Origin: DSUN01 sp035527715
GTDB taxonomy: Bacteria; Planctomycetota; PUPC01; DSUN01
Assembly (NCBI GenBank): GCA_035527715.1
Contig: DATKZY010000254.1
Span: 1 to 64,000 of the forward strand
Direction of reading: 5' to 3'
DNA length: 64,000 nucleotides
A model generated the notes under the pieces. The model was not told the origin of the DNA. It made no database searches and saw only the letters and a program-made list of their open reading frames with translations. A program made the translations under genes and the position numbers. Of this stretch, positions 16,650 through 26,490 are shown in pieces (the first letter of the stretch is position 1; each line of letters begins with the position of its first letter).

Positions 16650-17525
16650 ATGCTGCGCCTGGAAGTCGAACTGGTCGAGGGCCTCCTGGAGGCGGCGCTG
16701 GCCGAGGACGTCGGGCCGGGCGACATTACGTCGTGCGCCGTGATCCCGCCCGAGGCCGTGGCGAGCGGGGCGTTCGTGGCGCGCGAGGCGGGCGTGCTGG
16801 CCGGCGGGCCGCTGCTCGCGCCGATCTTCCGGCGACTCGACCCAGCGGTCGAGGTGACGCTGCTGAAGGACGATGGCGACGGGCTGGCGAAGGGCGACGC
16901 CATCGCCACGATTCGCGGCCCGGCGCGGACGATTCTCGCGGGCGAGCGGGTGGCGTTGAACTTCCTCCAGCGCCTGAGCGGCATCGCCTCGATGACCCGC
17001 CGCTTCGTCGAGCGGGCCGCGCCGCACGGCGCGAAAATCCTCGACACCCGCAAGACCACGCCCGGCTGGCGCTTCCTCGAGAAATACGCCGTGCGGGCCG
17101 GCGGCGGCACCAATCACCGCATGGGCCTCTACGACCAGGTGCTCATCAAGGACAACCATCTCCTCGTCGCCGAGCAGCGCTGGCCCGGCCGCGCCGTGGC
17201 CGGCGCCATCGAGGCCGCGCGGGCCGCCGCGCCGGGGGGCATCCGCATCGAAGTCGAGGCCGAGACGCTCGACCAGGTGCGCCAGGCCATCGAGGCGGGG
17301 GCCGACATCATTCTCCTCGACAACATGCCCGACGACGAGATGCGCCAGGCGGTGGCCCTGGCCCGCGGCCGCGAGCCGAGGCCGCTTCTCGAAGCGTCGG
17401 GCGGCGTCAACGAGGCCCGCGTCGAGGACATCGCCAGGACGGGGGTGGACTGGATCTCCGCCGGCGCCCTCACCCACTCGGCGCCCGCGCTCGACATTGC
17501 GCTGGACTTCGAGCCGCCAACCTGA
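16650..17525 (+). CDS. nadC: Nicotinate-nucleotide pyrophosphorylase (carboxylating)
   Basis: Converts quinolinate and PRPP to nicotinate mononucleotide, CO2 and pyrophosphate in NAD synthesis. At 291 residues it is the normal family length. Typical segments: EDVGPGDITS near the N-terminus, ERVALNFLQRLSGIAS, LDTRKTTPGWR (phosphate-binding), GGGTNHRMGLYDQVLIKDNH, and the barrel end EASGGVNEARVEDIARTGVD with ISAGALTHS. The ATG at 16650 lies nine bases after GAGGGAG; a GTG six bases earlier is in frame but too close to that site. No nadA or nadB is nearby. The archaemetzincin gene follows after 25 bases and may be co-transcribed. Confidence 0.97.
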   Translation: MLRLEVELVEGLLEAALAEDVGPGDITSCAVIPPEAVASGAFVAREAGVLAGGPLLAPIFRRLDPAVEVTLLKDDGDGLAKGDAIATIRGPARTILAGERVALNFLQRLSGIASMTRRFVERAAPHGAKILDTRKTTPGWRFLEKYAVRAGGGTNHRMGLYDQVLIKDNHLLVAEQRWPGRAVAGAIEAARAAAPGGIRIEVEAETLDQVRQAIEAGADIILLDNMPDDEMRQAVALARGREPRPLLEASGGVNEARVEDIARTGVDWISAGALTHSAPALDIALDFEPPT

Positions 17526-17550
17526 GGCACCACCCGAAGGCGAGGGAGCC

Positions 17551-18450
17551 ATGAGGCCCGACCTGTCGCTCGCACTTTCGCTCACGGGCGTGCTGCTGCT
17601 CGCCTCGTCGTGCTCGGCGGGCGACGACCGCGTGGCGGCTATTCGCGCCGCAATGGAGAAGCTGCGGCCCCTGGCCACAAAGCTCGGCAAGCCCGGGCCA
17701 AGCGATTGGCTGGCACGCCACAAGGAGCCCGGGCAGACGTTTGAGGAGTACCTGGCGAGCCAGCCGACCGGGCCGACCGAGAAGCGCCGAACGATTTACG
17801 TGCAGCCGCTCGGCGACTTCACGAAGCCGCAGCGCCAGATCATCACGCTGGCCGCCGACTTCATGGGCCGCTACTTCACCCTGCCGGTCAAGGTGCTGGA
17901 CGACCTGCCCCTCTCGCTCATCCCCGCCCGCGCGCGGCGGGTGCACCCGTCGTGGGGGGTGAAGCAGATTCTGTCCACCTACGTGCTCGACGAGGTGCTC
18001 AAGCCGCGCCTGCCGAAGGACGCCGTGGCCAGCATCGCCTTCACCGCGAGCGACCTGTGGCCAGGCGAGGGCTGGAACTTCGTCTTCGGCCAGGCCTCGC
18101 TCTCCGACCGCGTCGGCGTCTGGTCCATCGCCCGCAACGGCGACCCCGAGACGGAGCTCAAGCTCTGCCTGCTGCGGACGATCAAGACGGCGACGCACGA
18201 GACGGGGCACATGTTCTCGATGTACCACTGCACTGCCTACGAGTGCAACATGTGCGGGAGCAATCACCGCGCGGAGAGCGACCGCCGCCCGCTGGCCTGC
18301 TGCCCCGAGTGTGTGGCGAAGCTGTGGTGGATCACGGGGGCCGACCCCGTCGCCCGCTATCGCAGGCTGGCCGAGTTCTGCAAGGAGCAGGGGCTGGCCC
18401 CGGAATTGGAGTTCTACGAGAAAGCCATCGGGGTGCTGGGAAAGCCTTGA
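17551..18450 (+). CDS. Archaemetzincin-like zinc protease, lipoprotein
   Basis: A 299-residue member of peptidase family M54. The zinc and structural motif is nearly canonical: HETGHMFSMYHC (three zinc-ligand histidines), then CNMCGSNH, then CCPECVAKL (CxxC), as in the archaemetzincin signature HExxHxxxxxHCx4CxM...CxxC. The start (ATG with GAGGGAG just upstream) gives a lipoprotein signal with lipobox LLASSC, so the enzyme is probably membrane-anchored outside the cytoplasm. Archaeal and most bacterial archaemetzincins are shorter, about 180-200 residues, and lack an export signal. The extra N-terminal 100 residues include KRRTIYVQPLGDF, the start of the catalytic domain. The substrate is unknown. 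Confidence 0.88.
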   Translation: MRPDLSLALSLTGVLLLASSCSAGDDRVAAIRAAMEKLRPLATKLGKPGPSDWLARHKEPGQTFEEYLASQPTGPTEKRRTIYVQPLGDFTKPQRQIITLAADFMGRYFTLPVKVLDDLPLSLIPARARRVHPSWGVKQILSTYVLDEVLKPRLPKDAVASIAFTASDLWPGEGWNFVFGQASLSDRVGVWSIARNGDPETELKLCLLRTIKTATHETGHMFSMYHCTAYECNMCGSNHRAESDRRPLACCPECVAKLWWITGADPVARYRRLAEFCKEQGLAPELEFYEKAIGVLGKP

Positions 18451-18453
18451 CGG

Positions 18454-18529
18454 GGGATGATTGGATGAGTGGATGAATGGATGAGTGCAGAGAACAGCAA
18501 CAAACCTTCCGGCATCCATCCATTCATCC
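18454..18529. repeat. GGATGA-type tandem and inverted repeat
   Basis: Tandem units related to GGATGAATGGATG on the left (13-base arm 18471-18483) pair with CATCCATTCATCC at 18517-18529. It fills the gap between the archaemetzincin and the YchF-like gene. It could act as a transcript hairpin; no T run follows. Confidence 0.75.
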
Positions 18530-18553
18530 CCTCCCCAACTGAGGTAAGTGTCC

Positions 18554-19603
<1,050 letters not shown>

Positions 19604-19624
19604 AGGAGGAAGAGACCGGATGCG

Positions 19625-19648
19625 TGACGCGTGACCCGTGACGCGTCA
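19625..19648. repeat. 7-base tandem repeat TGACGCG
   Basis: TGACGCG, TGACCCG, TGACGCG then TCA, lying between the YchF gene and the first glycosyltransferase. The reverse complement, with two differences, occurs inside a coding region at 62753-62776. Confidence 0.8.
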
Positions 19649-19665
19649 AGCTCTCCTGAGCAGCC

Positions 19666-20781
19666 ATGCGTGCAGCGATCAACGCGTTACTGTTGTCAGG
19701 TCGCTTCTCCGGCGTCGAGAAGGCGATCTACGCCCTCCTGCGGCACATCGGGGAGGGCGTCGAGGACGAGTTCGTGGCCCTGGTGGGCAGCGATTTCGAC
19801 GAGCGGGTGCTGAACGGCGCGCGCATCGGCATCGAGCGGCTCCCCGTGTCGAATCGCTCGCGGCTCTTCCGCATCGTCTACGAGGAGCACTTCCTTCGGC
19901 GGCGGCTCACGGGCTTCGACCTGTTCCACGCCCCGGGCTACGTGGCGCCGAAACATCTCCCCTGCCCGCTCGTGCTGACGATCTACGACCTGATCGCGCT
20001 GACGCATCCCGAGCTGGCCAGGCGGTCGAACGCGTGGCACTATCGCTGGCGCCTGCCGCGGTCGGCCCGGGCCGCGGCGCGGATCATCGTGCCGCTCGAG
20101 TGCGTCGCGCGCCAGGTGGTCGAGCGCCTCGGGATCGCGCGCGAGCGGGTCCGAGTGGTGCCCCTCGGCGTGGACGCGCGGCTCAAGCCGCCCTCGCTCG
20201 ACGACCGGGCGCGCGCGCGGGCACGCCACCACCTGGCCCGCCCCTACATTCTGTTCGTCGGCAACGTCGAGCCGAAGAAAAACCTGGCGACGCTGCTGCG
20301 CGCCTTCGCCGCGCTCAAGCGCGACCGATTGCCGCACGAGCTGCTGCTCGCGGGCAAGCGCGGCTGGAAGTGCCGCGAGGTCCTCCGCCTCCCCGCCGAG
20401 CTGGGCATTGAGGACGATGTGCGCTTCCTCGGCTACGTCGAGGAGGACGACCTGGCGGGCCTCTACGGCGGCGCCGAGCTGTTCGCCTTCCCCTCGCTCG
20501 TCGAGGGCTTCGGCCTGCCGCCCCTCGAGGCCATGGCCTGCGGGACGCCGGTCGTGACCTCGGACGCCGAGGCGCTGGTGGAGAGCACGGGGGACGCGGC
20601 CGAGCACGTGCCCGCCCTCGATCCCGAGGCCCTGGCCGAGGCCATGCGGCGGGTACTGGGCGACGCGGCGCTCCGCGAGCGCTTGCGCGGCGCCGGCTTC
20701 GAGCGCTCCGCCCAGTTCACCTGGCAGCGGACCGCCGAGATGACGCGAGCCGTTCACAGGGAGGCAGCCGGATGCGGATAG
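19666..20781 (+). CDS. GT4-family glycosyltransferase
   Basis: A 371-residue GT-B fold enzyme that transfers a sugar from a nucleotide donor, probably for surface polysaccharide or glycolipid. The C-terminal donor domain has ILFVGNVEPKKNLATLL and the EX7E motif within EGFGLPPLEAMACGTPVV. The N-terminal acceptor domain includes FDLFHAPGYVAP and LTIYDLIALTHPEL, as in mannosyltransferase-like GT4 members. No membrane segment is seen. The ATG lacks a strong ribosome site. The 3' end overlaps the next glycosyltransferase by 10 bases, so the two are probably translated together. Confidence 0.93.
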   Translation: MRAAINALLLSGRFSGVEKAIYALLRHIGEGVEDEFVALVGSDFDERVLNGARIGIERLPVSNRSRLFRIVYEEHFLRRRLTGFDLFHAPGYVAPKHLPCPLVLTIYDLIALTHPELARRSNAWHYRWRLPRSARAAARIIVPLECVARQVVERLGIARERVRVVPLGVDARLKPPSLDDRARARARHHLARPYILFVGNVEPKKNLATLLRAFAALKRDRLPHELLLAGKRGWKCREVLRLPAELGIEDDVRFLGYVEEDDLAGLYGGAELFAFPSLVEGFGLPPLEAMACGTPVVTSDAEALVESTGDAAEHVPALDPEALAEAMRRVLGDAALRERLRGAGFERSAQFTWQRTAEMTRAVHREAAGCG

Positions 20782-21947
20782 CCTGTGTCGTCGGCACGTA
20801 TCCCTGTGCGTCCGAAACCTTCATCGAGCGCGAGATCGCGGCCCTGGAGGCGCGGGGCCACGAGGTGGTCGTGTTCCCGCTCTGGCGCGCGAGGGGCGAC
20901 AAGGCGACGACGCCGCCCGGGCGGCACGTCGAACGGTGCCGCCAGTGGCCGCCGTGGGGCGAATTGACCGCGATGCGGGCCAGCATCCGCTGGCAGACCT
21001 ATCTCTTTGGCCAGTTGCGCCGCGAAGGGCGCACCGCCTGGCGCGCGCTCGTGAACCGGGGGCTCGCCTGCAACATGGCGCGGCGGATGAAGCGCCTGGG
21101 CATCGGGCGCGTCCACGCGCACTTCGGCAGCGCGCCCTCGACCTTCGGCTGGTTCGCGGCGGATGTCGCCGGGCTGCCGTTCAGCTTCGCCGTGCATGCG
21201 CGGGACGTGTTTGTCGAGGCGGAGTTCTTCGCGGCCAAGGCGCGGGCAGCCGACCGCGTCATCGCCTGCAACTCGGCGGCCGCAGCACGCGCCGCGGAGC
21301 TGACGGACGAGGCGGACAGGGCGAAGGTCGTCCTCGTGCCCCACGGCCTGCCGCTCGACCGCTACCCATTCCGAACCGAGCTGCCAAGCGGCGAGCAGCT
21401 CATCCTGGGTGTCGGCCGCTTCGTCGAGAAGAAGGGCTTCACGCACCTTGTCGAAGCCGTGGCCTCCCTGCGACGACGGGGGAGAGGCATCCGCTGCTGG
21501 CTCATCGGCGACGGCCCGGAGCGGGAGGCCCTGGAACGCGAGATCGCCCAGCTCGCCGTCGGCGACGCCGTCGAGCTGAAGGGCTGGCTCCCGCACGACG
21601 AGGTGCAGACAGCGTACGAGCAGGCATCGGCCCTGGCCGCCCCCAGCGTGGTGGCCCGCGACAGCGATATGGACGGCTTGCCGAACGTAGTGGTGGAGGC
21701 GGCGGCGCTGGGCGTGCCGCTGGTGACGACCGACGTGGGGGGCCTGCCCGACCTTGTGCGCGACGGCGAGACGGGGCTGGTGGCGAAGCCCGGCGATGCG
21801 GCCGACCTGGCGGCTAAGCTCGATGAGGTGCTCGCCACACCCGAGGCAGCCATCGCCCGCGCCCGGCGTGCCCGCGAGGCGGTCGAAGAGCGCTTCGATG
21901 AGGCGAAGACGATTCCCCAGCTGATGGCGGCGCTAGCCCTGACTTGA
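20772..21947 (+). CDS. GT4-family glycosyltransferase
   Basis: A 391-residue GT-B glycosyltransferase, second of an overlapping pair. MRIACVVGTYPCASETFIERE is typical of colanic-acid/WcaL-like GT4 enzymes. VHAHFGSAPSTFGW and FSFAVHARDVFVE lie in the acceptor domain, LILGVGRFVEKKGFTHL begins the donor domain, and MDGLPNVVVEAAALGVPLV holds the EX7E-type motif. It ends six bases before the convergent accD gene, leaving no room for a separate terminator. The acceptor and sugar cannot be told. Confidence 0.93.
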   Translation: MRIACVVGTYPCASETFIEREIAALEARGHEVVVFPLWRARGDKATTPPGRHVERCRQWPPWGELTAMRASIRWQTYLFGQLRREGRTAWRALVNRGLACNMARRMKRLGIGRVHAHFGSAPSTFGWFAADVAGLPFSFAVHARDVFVEAEFFAAKARAADRVIACNSAAAARAAELTDEADRAKVVLVPHGLPLDRYPFRTELPSGEQLILGVGRFVEKKGFTHLVEAVASLRRRGRGIRCWLIGDGPEREALEREIAQLAVGDAVELKGWLPHDEVQTAYEQASALAAPSVVARDSDMDGLPNVVVEAAALGVPLVTTDVGGLPDLVRDGETGLVAKPGDAADLAAKLDEVLATPEAAIARARRAREAVEERFDEAKTIPQLMAALALT

Positions 21948-21953
21948 TGGGAC

Positions 21954-22814
<861 letters not shown>

Positions 22815-22839
22815 GGGTCACGGCCTCCCTGCGGGGGCA

Positions 22840-23295
22840 TCAGTAGCCGCACTCGCGGCGGTAGAGCTGAAGGAGGAAGCGGTAGACGTCGCGCACAGTC
22901 TCGCGGTCCACGCGGATGATGATCTCGCCCCCCTTCGTGTGGCGGTGCGGAGCCGTCGGGTGGCTGACGACCTCCGCCGTCGAGGGCAGCGCGTGCTTGA
23001 CCATGTCGAGCAGGGTCGGCAGCGCATAGGGGCCTTCGAGCACGTGCACCTCGGTGCGATCCGTCTCCAGCGGCGGCGCCATGTGGACGAAGGCGCGGCC
23101 GTTGAGGCGATAGGAAATGGACTCGTGGGCGAAGACCTCGCTGGGGGCCCAGATCCGCGGCAGGTCCAGCAGCGCCTCGTGGAGCTCGCGCGCCACGAAG
23201 CGCTGCTCCGTCGAGGCAATGCTGTTCAGCAGCATGCCCGTCGAGATCTTCTGGCTTTCCTGTCTCGTGTCCCGGCTGCGGTCAATCGAGGACAT
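22840..23295 (-). CDS. Unrecognised 151-residue protein in the glycolysis operon
   Basis: I do not recognise this protein. It is soluble, with no signal peptide or Cys clusters. The N-terminus is polar and helical (SSIDRSRDTRQESQK), the middle is mixed (RIWAPSEVFAHESISYRLNG, TEVHVLEGPYALPTLL), and the end is KGGEIIIRVDRETVRDVYRF followed by an RRE-rich tail. The start at 23295 has GGGAGG six or seven bases before it; a longer frame reaches 23331. It lies between rpe and accD on the same strand with short gaps, so it is probably co-expressed with central carbon genes. A regulator or a small ligand-binding protein would both fit. Confidence 0.7.
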   Translation of the reverse strand: MSSIDRSRDTRQESQKISTGMLLNSIASTEQRFVARELHEALLDLPRIWAPSEVFAHESISYRLNGRAFVHMAPPLETDRTEVHVLEGPYALPTLLDMVKHALPSTAEVVSHPTAPHRHTKGGEIIIRVDRETVRDVYRFLLQLYRRECGY

Positions 23296-23345
23296 CACGT
23301 CCCTCCCGGCAAAGTGGCCGGTCGGCGACACCCTCTTGAACCCGC

Positions 23346-23984
23346 TCAGCCGCGAAGCGTCCGGATGGCCTGCTGCCGGTCGCGGCAGCCGAAGATCGCC
23401 GTGCCCGCCACCAGGACGTTGGCTCCCGCCGCCACGGCCTCGCGCGCGGTGTGCGGGTTGATGCCTCCGTCTACCTCAATGTCCAGTCCACTGGGGGCCG
23501 ACCGGCGGATCCGGCGGACCTTGTCCAGCACCTCTGGAATGAACTCCTGGCCTCCGAAGCCCGGGTGCACGGTCATCACGAGCACCTGGTCCACGGCGCC
23601 CAGGTAATCCTCAACCGCGTGGGCCGGCGTGCCCGGGTTGAGCGTCAGCGACGCCCGCTTGCCGCAGGCGTGGATCTGAGCGATCAGCGTGCCCGGGTCG
23701 CGCACCACCTCGACGTGGAAGCCGAGGGTCGAGGCGCCGGCCTGTGCGTACCTCGCCACGTAGGCGGCGGGGTTGTCCACCATCAGGTGGACATCCAGCG
23801 GCACCCTCGCCACCCTGGCAATGGCCTCGACGACGTGCGGCCCCATCGCCAGGTTCGGCACGAGATGGGCGTCCATCACGTCGCAATGCAGGAGATCGGC
23901 TCCCGCCTTCTCAACCGAGTCGATCTCCTCGCCGAGCCGAAGCCAGTCGGCCGCCAGGAGCGACGGCGCGATTTTCACTTGCAT
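23346..23984 (-). CDS. rpe: Ribulose-phosphate 3-epimerase
   Basis: Interconverts ribulose 5-phosphate and xylulose 5-phosphate (pentose phosphate pathway). It is a 212-residue TIM barrel. IAPSLLAADW starts the first strand, LLHCDVMDAHLVPNLAMGP holds metal ligands, DVHLMVDNP is next, VLVMTVHPGFGGQEF contains the second catalytic aspartate region, and IEVDGGINPHT with VAGTAIFG binds phosphate. MTVHPGFGGQ and DGGI are family hallmarks. It starts eight bases after the pgk stop codon. Confidence 0.97.
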   Translation of the reverse strand: MQVKIAPSLLAADWLRLGEEIDSVEKAGADLLHCDVMDAHLVPNLAMGPHVVEAIARVARVPLDVHLMVDNPAAYVARYAQAGASTLGFHVEVVRDPGTLIAQIHACGKRASLTLNPGTPAHAVEDYLGAVDQVLVMTVHPGFGGQEFIPEVLDKVRRIRRSAPSGLDIEVDGGINPHTAREAVAAGANVLVAGTAIFGCRDRQQAIRTLRG

Positions 23985-23991
23985 CGGGCGT

Positions 23992-25197
23992 CTACTTGTC
24001 CTTCAGTGCCGCGATGCCGGGGAGCTCCCGGCCCTCGAGGAACTCCAGCGAGGCGCCGCCGCCGGTCGAGATGTGGGTCATCCGGCCGGCGATGCCGAAG
24101 GTGTTGGCGGCCGCCGCGGTGTCGCCGCCGCCGAGGATGCTGGCCGCCGCCGAGGCGGCCAGGGCCTCGCCCACGGCCCTCGTGCCCTCGGCGAAGCGCG
24201 GGTCCTCGAACACCCCCATCGGGCCGTTCCACACCACGGTGCCCGCCTGGCCGACGACCGCCGCGAACTCCAGGATCGTCTTCGGGCCGATGTCGAGCCC
24301 CATCTGGCCCGCGGGAATCGCCGCGTCGGGCGTCACCGCGCGGCGCACGTCGGGGATCGCAACGCCCTCCTTGGTCATGGGGAACTTATCACCGACCACG
24401 TGGTCCAGGGGCAGGTGGAAGGCCACGCCGCGGCGGGCCGCGATGTCGAGCATGCCCTTCGCGTCGTCGAGGCGGTCGGTCTCGACCCGCGAGGCCCCCA
24501 TCTCGACGCCCCTGGCCTTCAGAAACGTGTAGGCCATCGCCCCCCCGATGATCAGCGCGTCCACCTTCGTCATCAGGTTCGTGATGACCCCGATCTTGTC
24601 GGAGACTTTCGCCCCGCCCAGGATGGCCACGAAGGGCCGCTTCGGCTTGCCCAACGCGCTGCCCAGGTTCTCGATCTCCTTCTGGAGCAGGTAGCCCGCC
24701 GCGGCGGGAAGCAGCTTCGCGACCCCCGCCACCGAGGCGTGCGCCCGGTGCGCGCAGCCGAACGCGTCGTCCACATACACGTCGCCCAGGGCCGCCAGCT
24801 TCTGCGAGAACGCGGCGTCGTTGGCCTCCTCCTCGGCGTGGAAGCGCAGGTTCTCGAGGAGCAGCACGTCGCCGGCCTGGAGCTTCGCCACGGCGGCCTC
24901 GGCCTCGGGGCCGACGCAGTCGGGCGCCGTGGCCACGGGCTTGCCCAGCAGCTCGCCCAGACGCTTCGCCACGGGCGCGAGCCGGTACTTCTCGTTCACC
25001 TTGCCCTCGGGCCGGCCCAGGTGCGACATCAGGACCACCTTGCCGCCGTCGGCGATGGCCTTCTGGATCGTCGGCAGCGCCGCCACGATACGCGTGTCGT
25101 CCGCGACCTTCCCCTCCTTCAGCGGCACGTTGAAGTCCACGCGGATCAGCACCCGCTTCCCGCGGAGGTCCAGGTCGTCAATCGTCAGCTTGCCCAT
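23992..25197 (-). CDS. pgk: Phosphoglycerate kinase
   Basis: Catalyses 1,3-bisphosphoglycerate + ADP to 3-phosphoglycerate + ATP. It has 401 residues, the usual length. RVLIRVDFNVPLKEG (N-terminal substrate site), VVLMSHLGRPEG, LLLENLRFHAEEE, AILGGAKVSDKIGVI, and the nucleotide-site segments NGPMGVFEDPRFAEGT and ILGGGDTAAA are all present. GGGAG lies just before the ATG. It is ten bases from the end of gap in the same operon. Confidence 0.98.
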   Translation of the reverse strand: MGKLTIDDLDLRGKRVLIRVDFNVPLKEGKVADDTRIVAALPTIQKAIADGGKVVLMSHLGRPEGKVNEKYRLAPVAKRLGELLGKPVATAPDCVGPEAEAAVAKLQAGDVLLLENLRFHAEEEANDAAFSQKLAALGDVYVDDAFGCAHRAHASVAGVAKLLPAAAGYLLQKEIENLGSALGKPKRPFVAILGGAKVSDKIGVITNLMTKVDALIIGGAMAYTFLKARGVEMGASRVETDRLDDAKGMLDIAARRGVAFHLPLDHVVGDKFPMTKEGVAIPDVRRAVTPDAAIPAGQMGLDIGPKTILEFAAVVGQAGTVVWNGPMGVFEDPRFAEGTRAVGEALAASAAASILGGGDTAAAANTFGIAGRMTHISTGGGASLEFLEGRELPGIAALKDK

Positions 25198-25207
25198 GCA
25201 CGCTCCC

Positions 25208-26218
25208 TCACTTGGCCATCAGGCGGATCAGCTCGACGCAGCGCGTCGAGTAGCCCATCTCGTTGTCGTACCACGACACCACCTTGACCATGCGCTTCTG
25301 CATGACCATGGTGCACTGCGCGTCGAGGAGGCTCGACACGCAATTGCCCACGACGTCGCTCGACACGATCGGGTCCTCGGTGTATTCGAGGATGCCCTTC
25401 ATCGGGCCCTCGGCCGCCGCCTTCAGAGCGGCGTTGACCTCTTCCTTCGTCACGTCCTTCTTCAGCACGGCCACGAGGTCCACCACCGAGCCGTCGGGCA
25501 CCGGCACGCGGAGCGCGAAGCCGTTGAGCTTGCCCTTCATCTCGGGGATCACCTCGCCGACGGCCTTGGCCGCGCCGGTCGTGGTGGGGATGATGTTGAT
25601 GGCGCCGGCGCGGGCGCGACGCGGGTCCTTGTGGATCAGGTCGGCGATCCGCTGATCGTTCGTGTAGGCGTGGCACGTCGTCATCAGCCCGTACTCGATG
25701 CCGAAGTTGTCGTTCAGCACCTTCACCAGCGGAGCCAGGCAGTTCGTCGTGCACGAGGCGTTCGACACGAACACATCGGTCGGCTTCAGCGACTTGTCGT
25801 TCACGCCGAACACGATCGTCGCATCAATCTCGCCCTTCGCGGGGGCGGTGAGCAACACCTTCTGGGCGCCGGCCTGGATGTGCTTCGACATCGCTTCCTT
25901 GTTCGTGAAGATGCCGGTGGACTCCACGGCGATCTGCACGTTCAGCGCGCCCCAGGGCAGCTTCGCGGGGTCTTTCTCGCACAGCACGGGGATCTTCTTC
26001 CCGTCCACCACCAGGAACGCCTTATCGCCTTCCTTGGCAGCGGCCACGGAGCCCTTGTAGCGGCCGTGCACCGAATCGTACTTCAGCAGTTGCGCCAGCA
26101 TTTCCGCATCGGCGAGGTCGTTGATCGCCACCACCTCGATATCATCGCAGCCCTTCAGCGCTCTGAAGAACAGCCTGCCAATGCGGCCGAACCCGTTGAT
26201 CCCGATGCGGATCGCCAT
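25208..26218 (-). CDS. gap: Glyceraldehyde-3-phosphate dehydrogenase, type I
   Basis: NAD(P)-dependent oxidation of glyceraldehyde 3-phosphate. It has 336 residues. The Rossmann start is IRIGINGFGRIGRLFFRAL, the catalytic cysteine is in SNASCTTNCLAP, and the C-terminal SWYDNEMGYSTRCVEL is typical. The correct ATG (26216-26218) has AGGAGG ten bases before it; the frame stays open far upstream through the next gene, but that part is not coding in this frame. It is first in the operon gap-pgk-rpe-orf-accD. A promoter lies about 70 bases upstream. Confidence 0.97.
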   Translation of the reverse strand: MAIRIGINGFGRIGRLFFRALKGCDDIEVVAINDLADAEMLAQLLKYDSVHGRYKGSVAAAKEGDKAFLVVDGKKIPVLCEKDPAKLPWGALNVQIAVESTGIFTNKEAMSKHIQAGAQKVLLTAPAKGEIDATIVFGVNDKSLKPTDVFVSNASCTTNCLAPLVKVLNDNFGIEYGLMTTCHAYTNDQRIADLIHKDPRRARAGAINIIPTTTGAAKAVGEVIPEMKGKLNGFALRVPVPDGSVVDLVAVLKKDVTKEEVNAALKAAAEGPMKGILEYTEDPIVSSDVVGNCVSSLLDAQCTMVMQKRMVKVVSWYDNEMGYSTRCVELIRLMAK

Positions 26219-26283
26219 GGTCCAAAGTCCTCCTGCGTAAGTGGCCACCTCGGCTGTGCCCCACACGGGCGCAGCCCTACCTG

Positions 26284-26316
26284 CTCGTATTATACGAGTC
26301 TCCGCCCGTGTGTCAA
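26284..26316 (-). promoter_or_regulatory. gap operon promoter with palindrome over the -10 box
   Basis: Minus strand: TTGACA (26316-26311), 16 bases, TATAAT (26294-26289); both boxes are consensus. The palindrome CTCGTAT-T-ATACGAG (26284-26298) is centred on the -10 box and could be an operator. The leader to gap is about 65 bases. Confidence 0.75.
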
Positions 26317-26369
26317 GCAAGGCAACGTGCGAGTATGGCCCCCAGTCCTGGCGCTGGCCTCGCTCTTGA

Positions 26370-26448
26370 ATCGTCGTCGTTGTCGTCGTCGTCCTCGTCG
26401 TCGAATGCGGAGGGGGGGGAAGCCCAAAGAATCGACGACGACGACGAT
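26370..26448. repeat. Low-complexity TCG/CGA trinucleotide repeat, partly inverted
   Basis: A run of TCG/TCC units (26370-26403) followed, after a G-rich stretch, by ATCGACGACGACGACGAT (26431-26448); the arms ATCGTCGTCGT and ACGACGACGAT can pair. It occupies the 190-base space between the gap promoter and the oxidoreductase gene. A similar tract occurs at 30953-30978. Confidence 0.75.
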
Positions 26449-26490
26449 GCCCGAAACAGGGGGGGCTCACGAACAGGAGCCGTTCCCGGT

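Noticed and set aside
26370..26448. Asp-rich coding region
   Set aside because: The trinucleotide run lies between a promoter and a gene end on the other strand, with no valid start and stop context.
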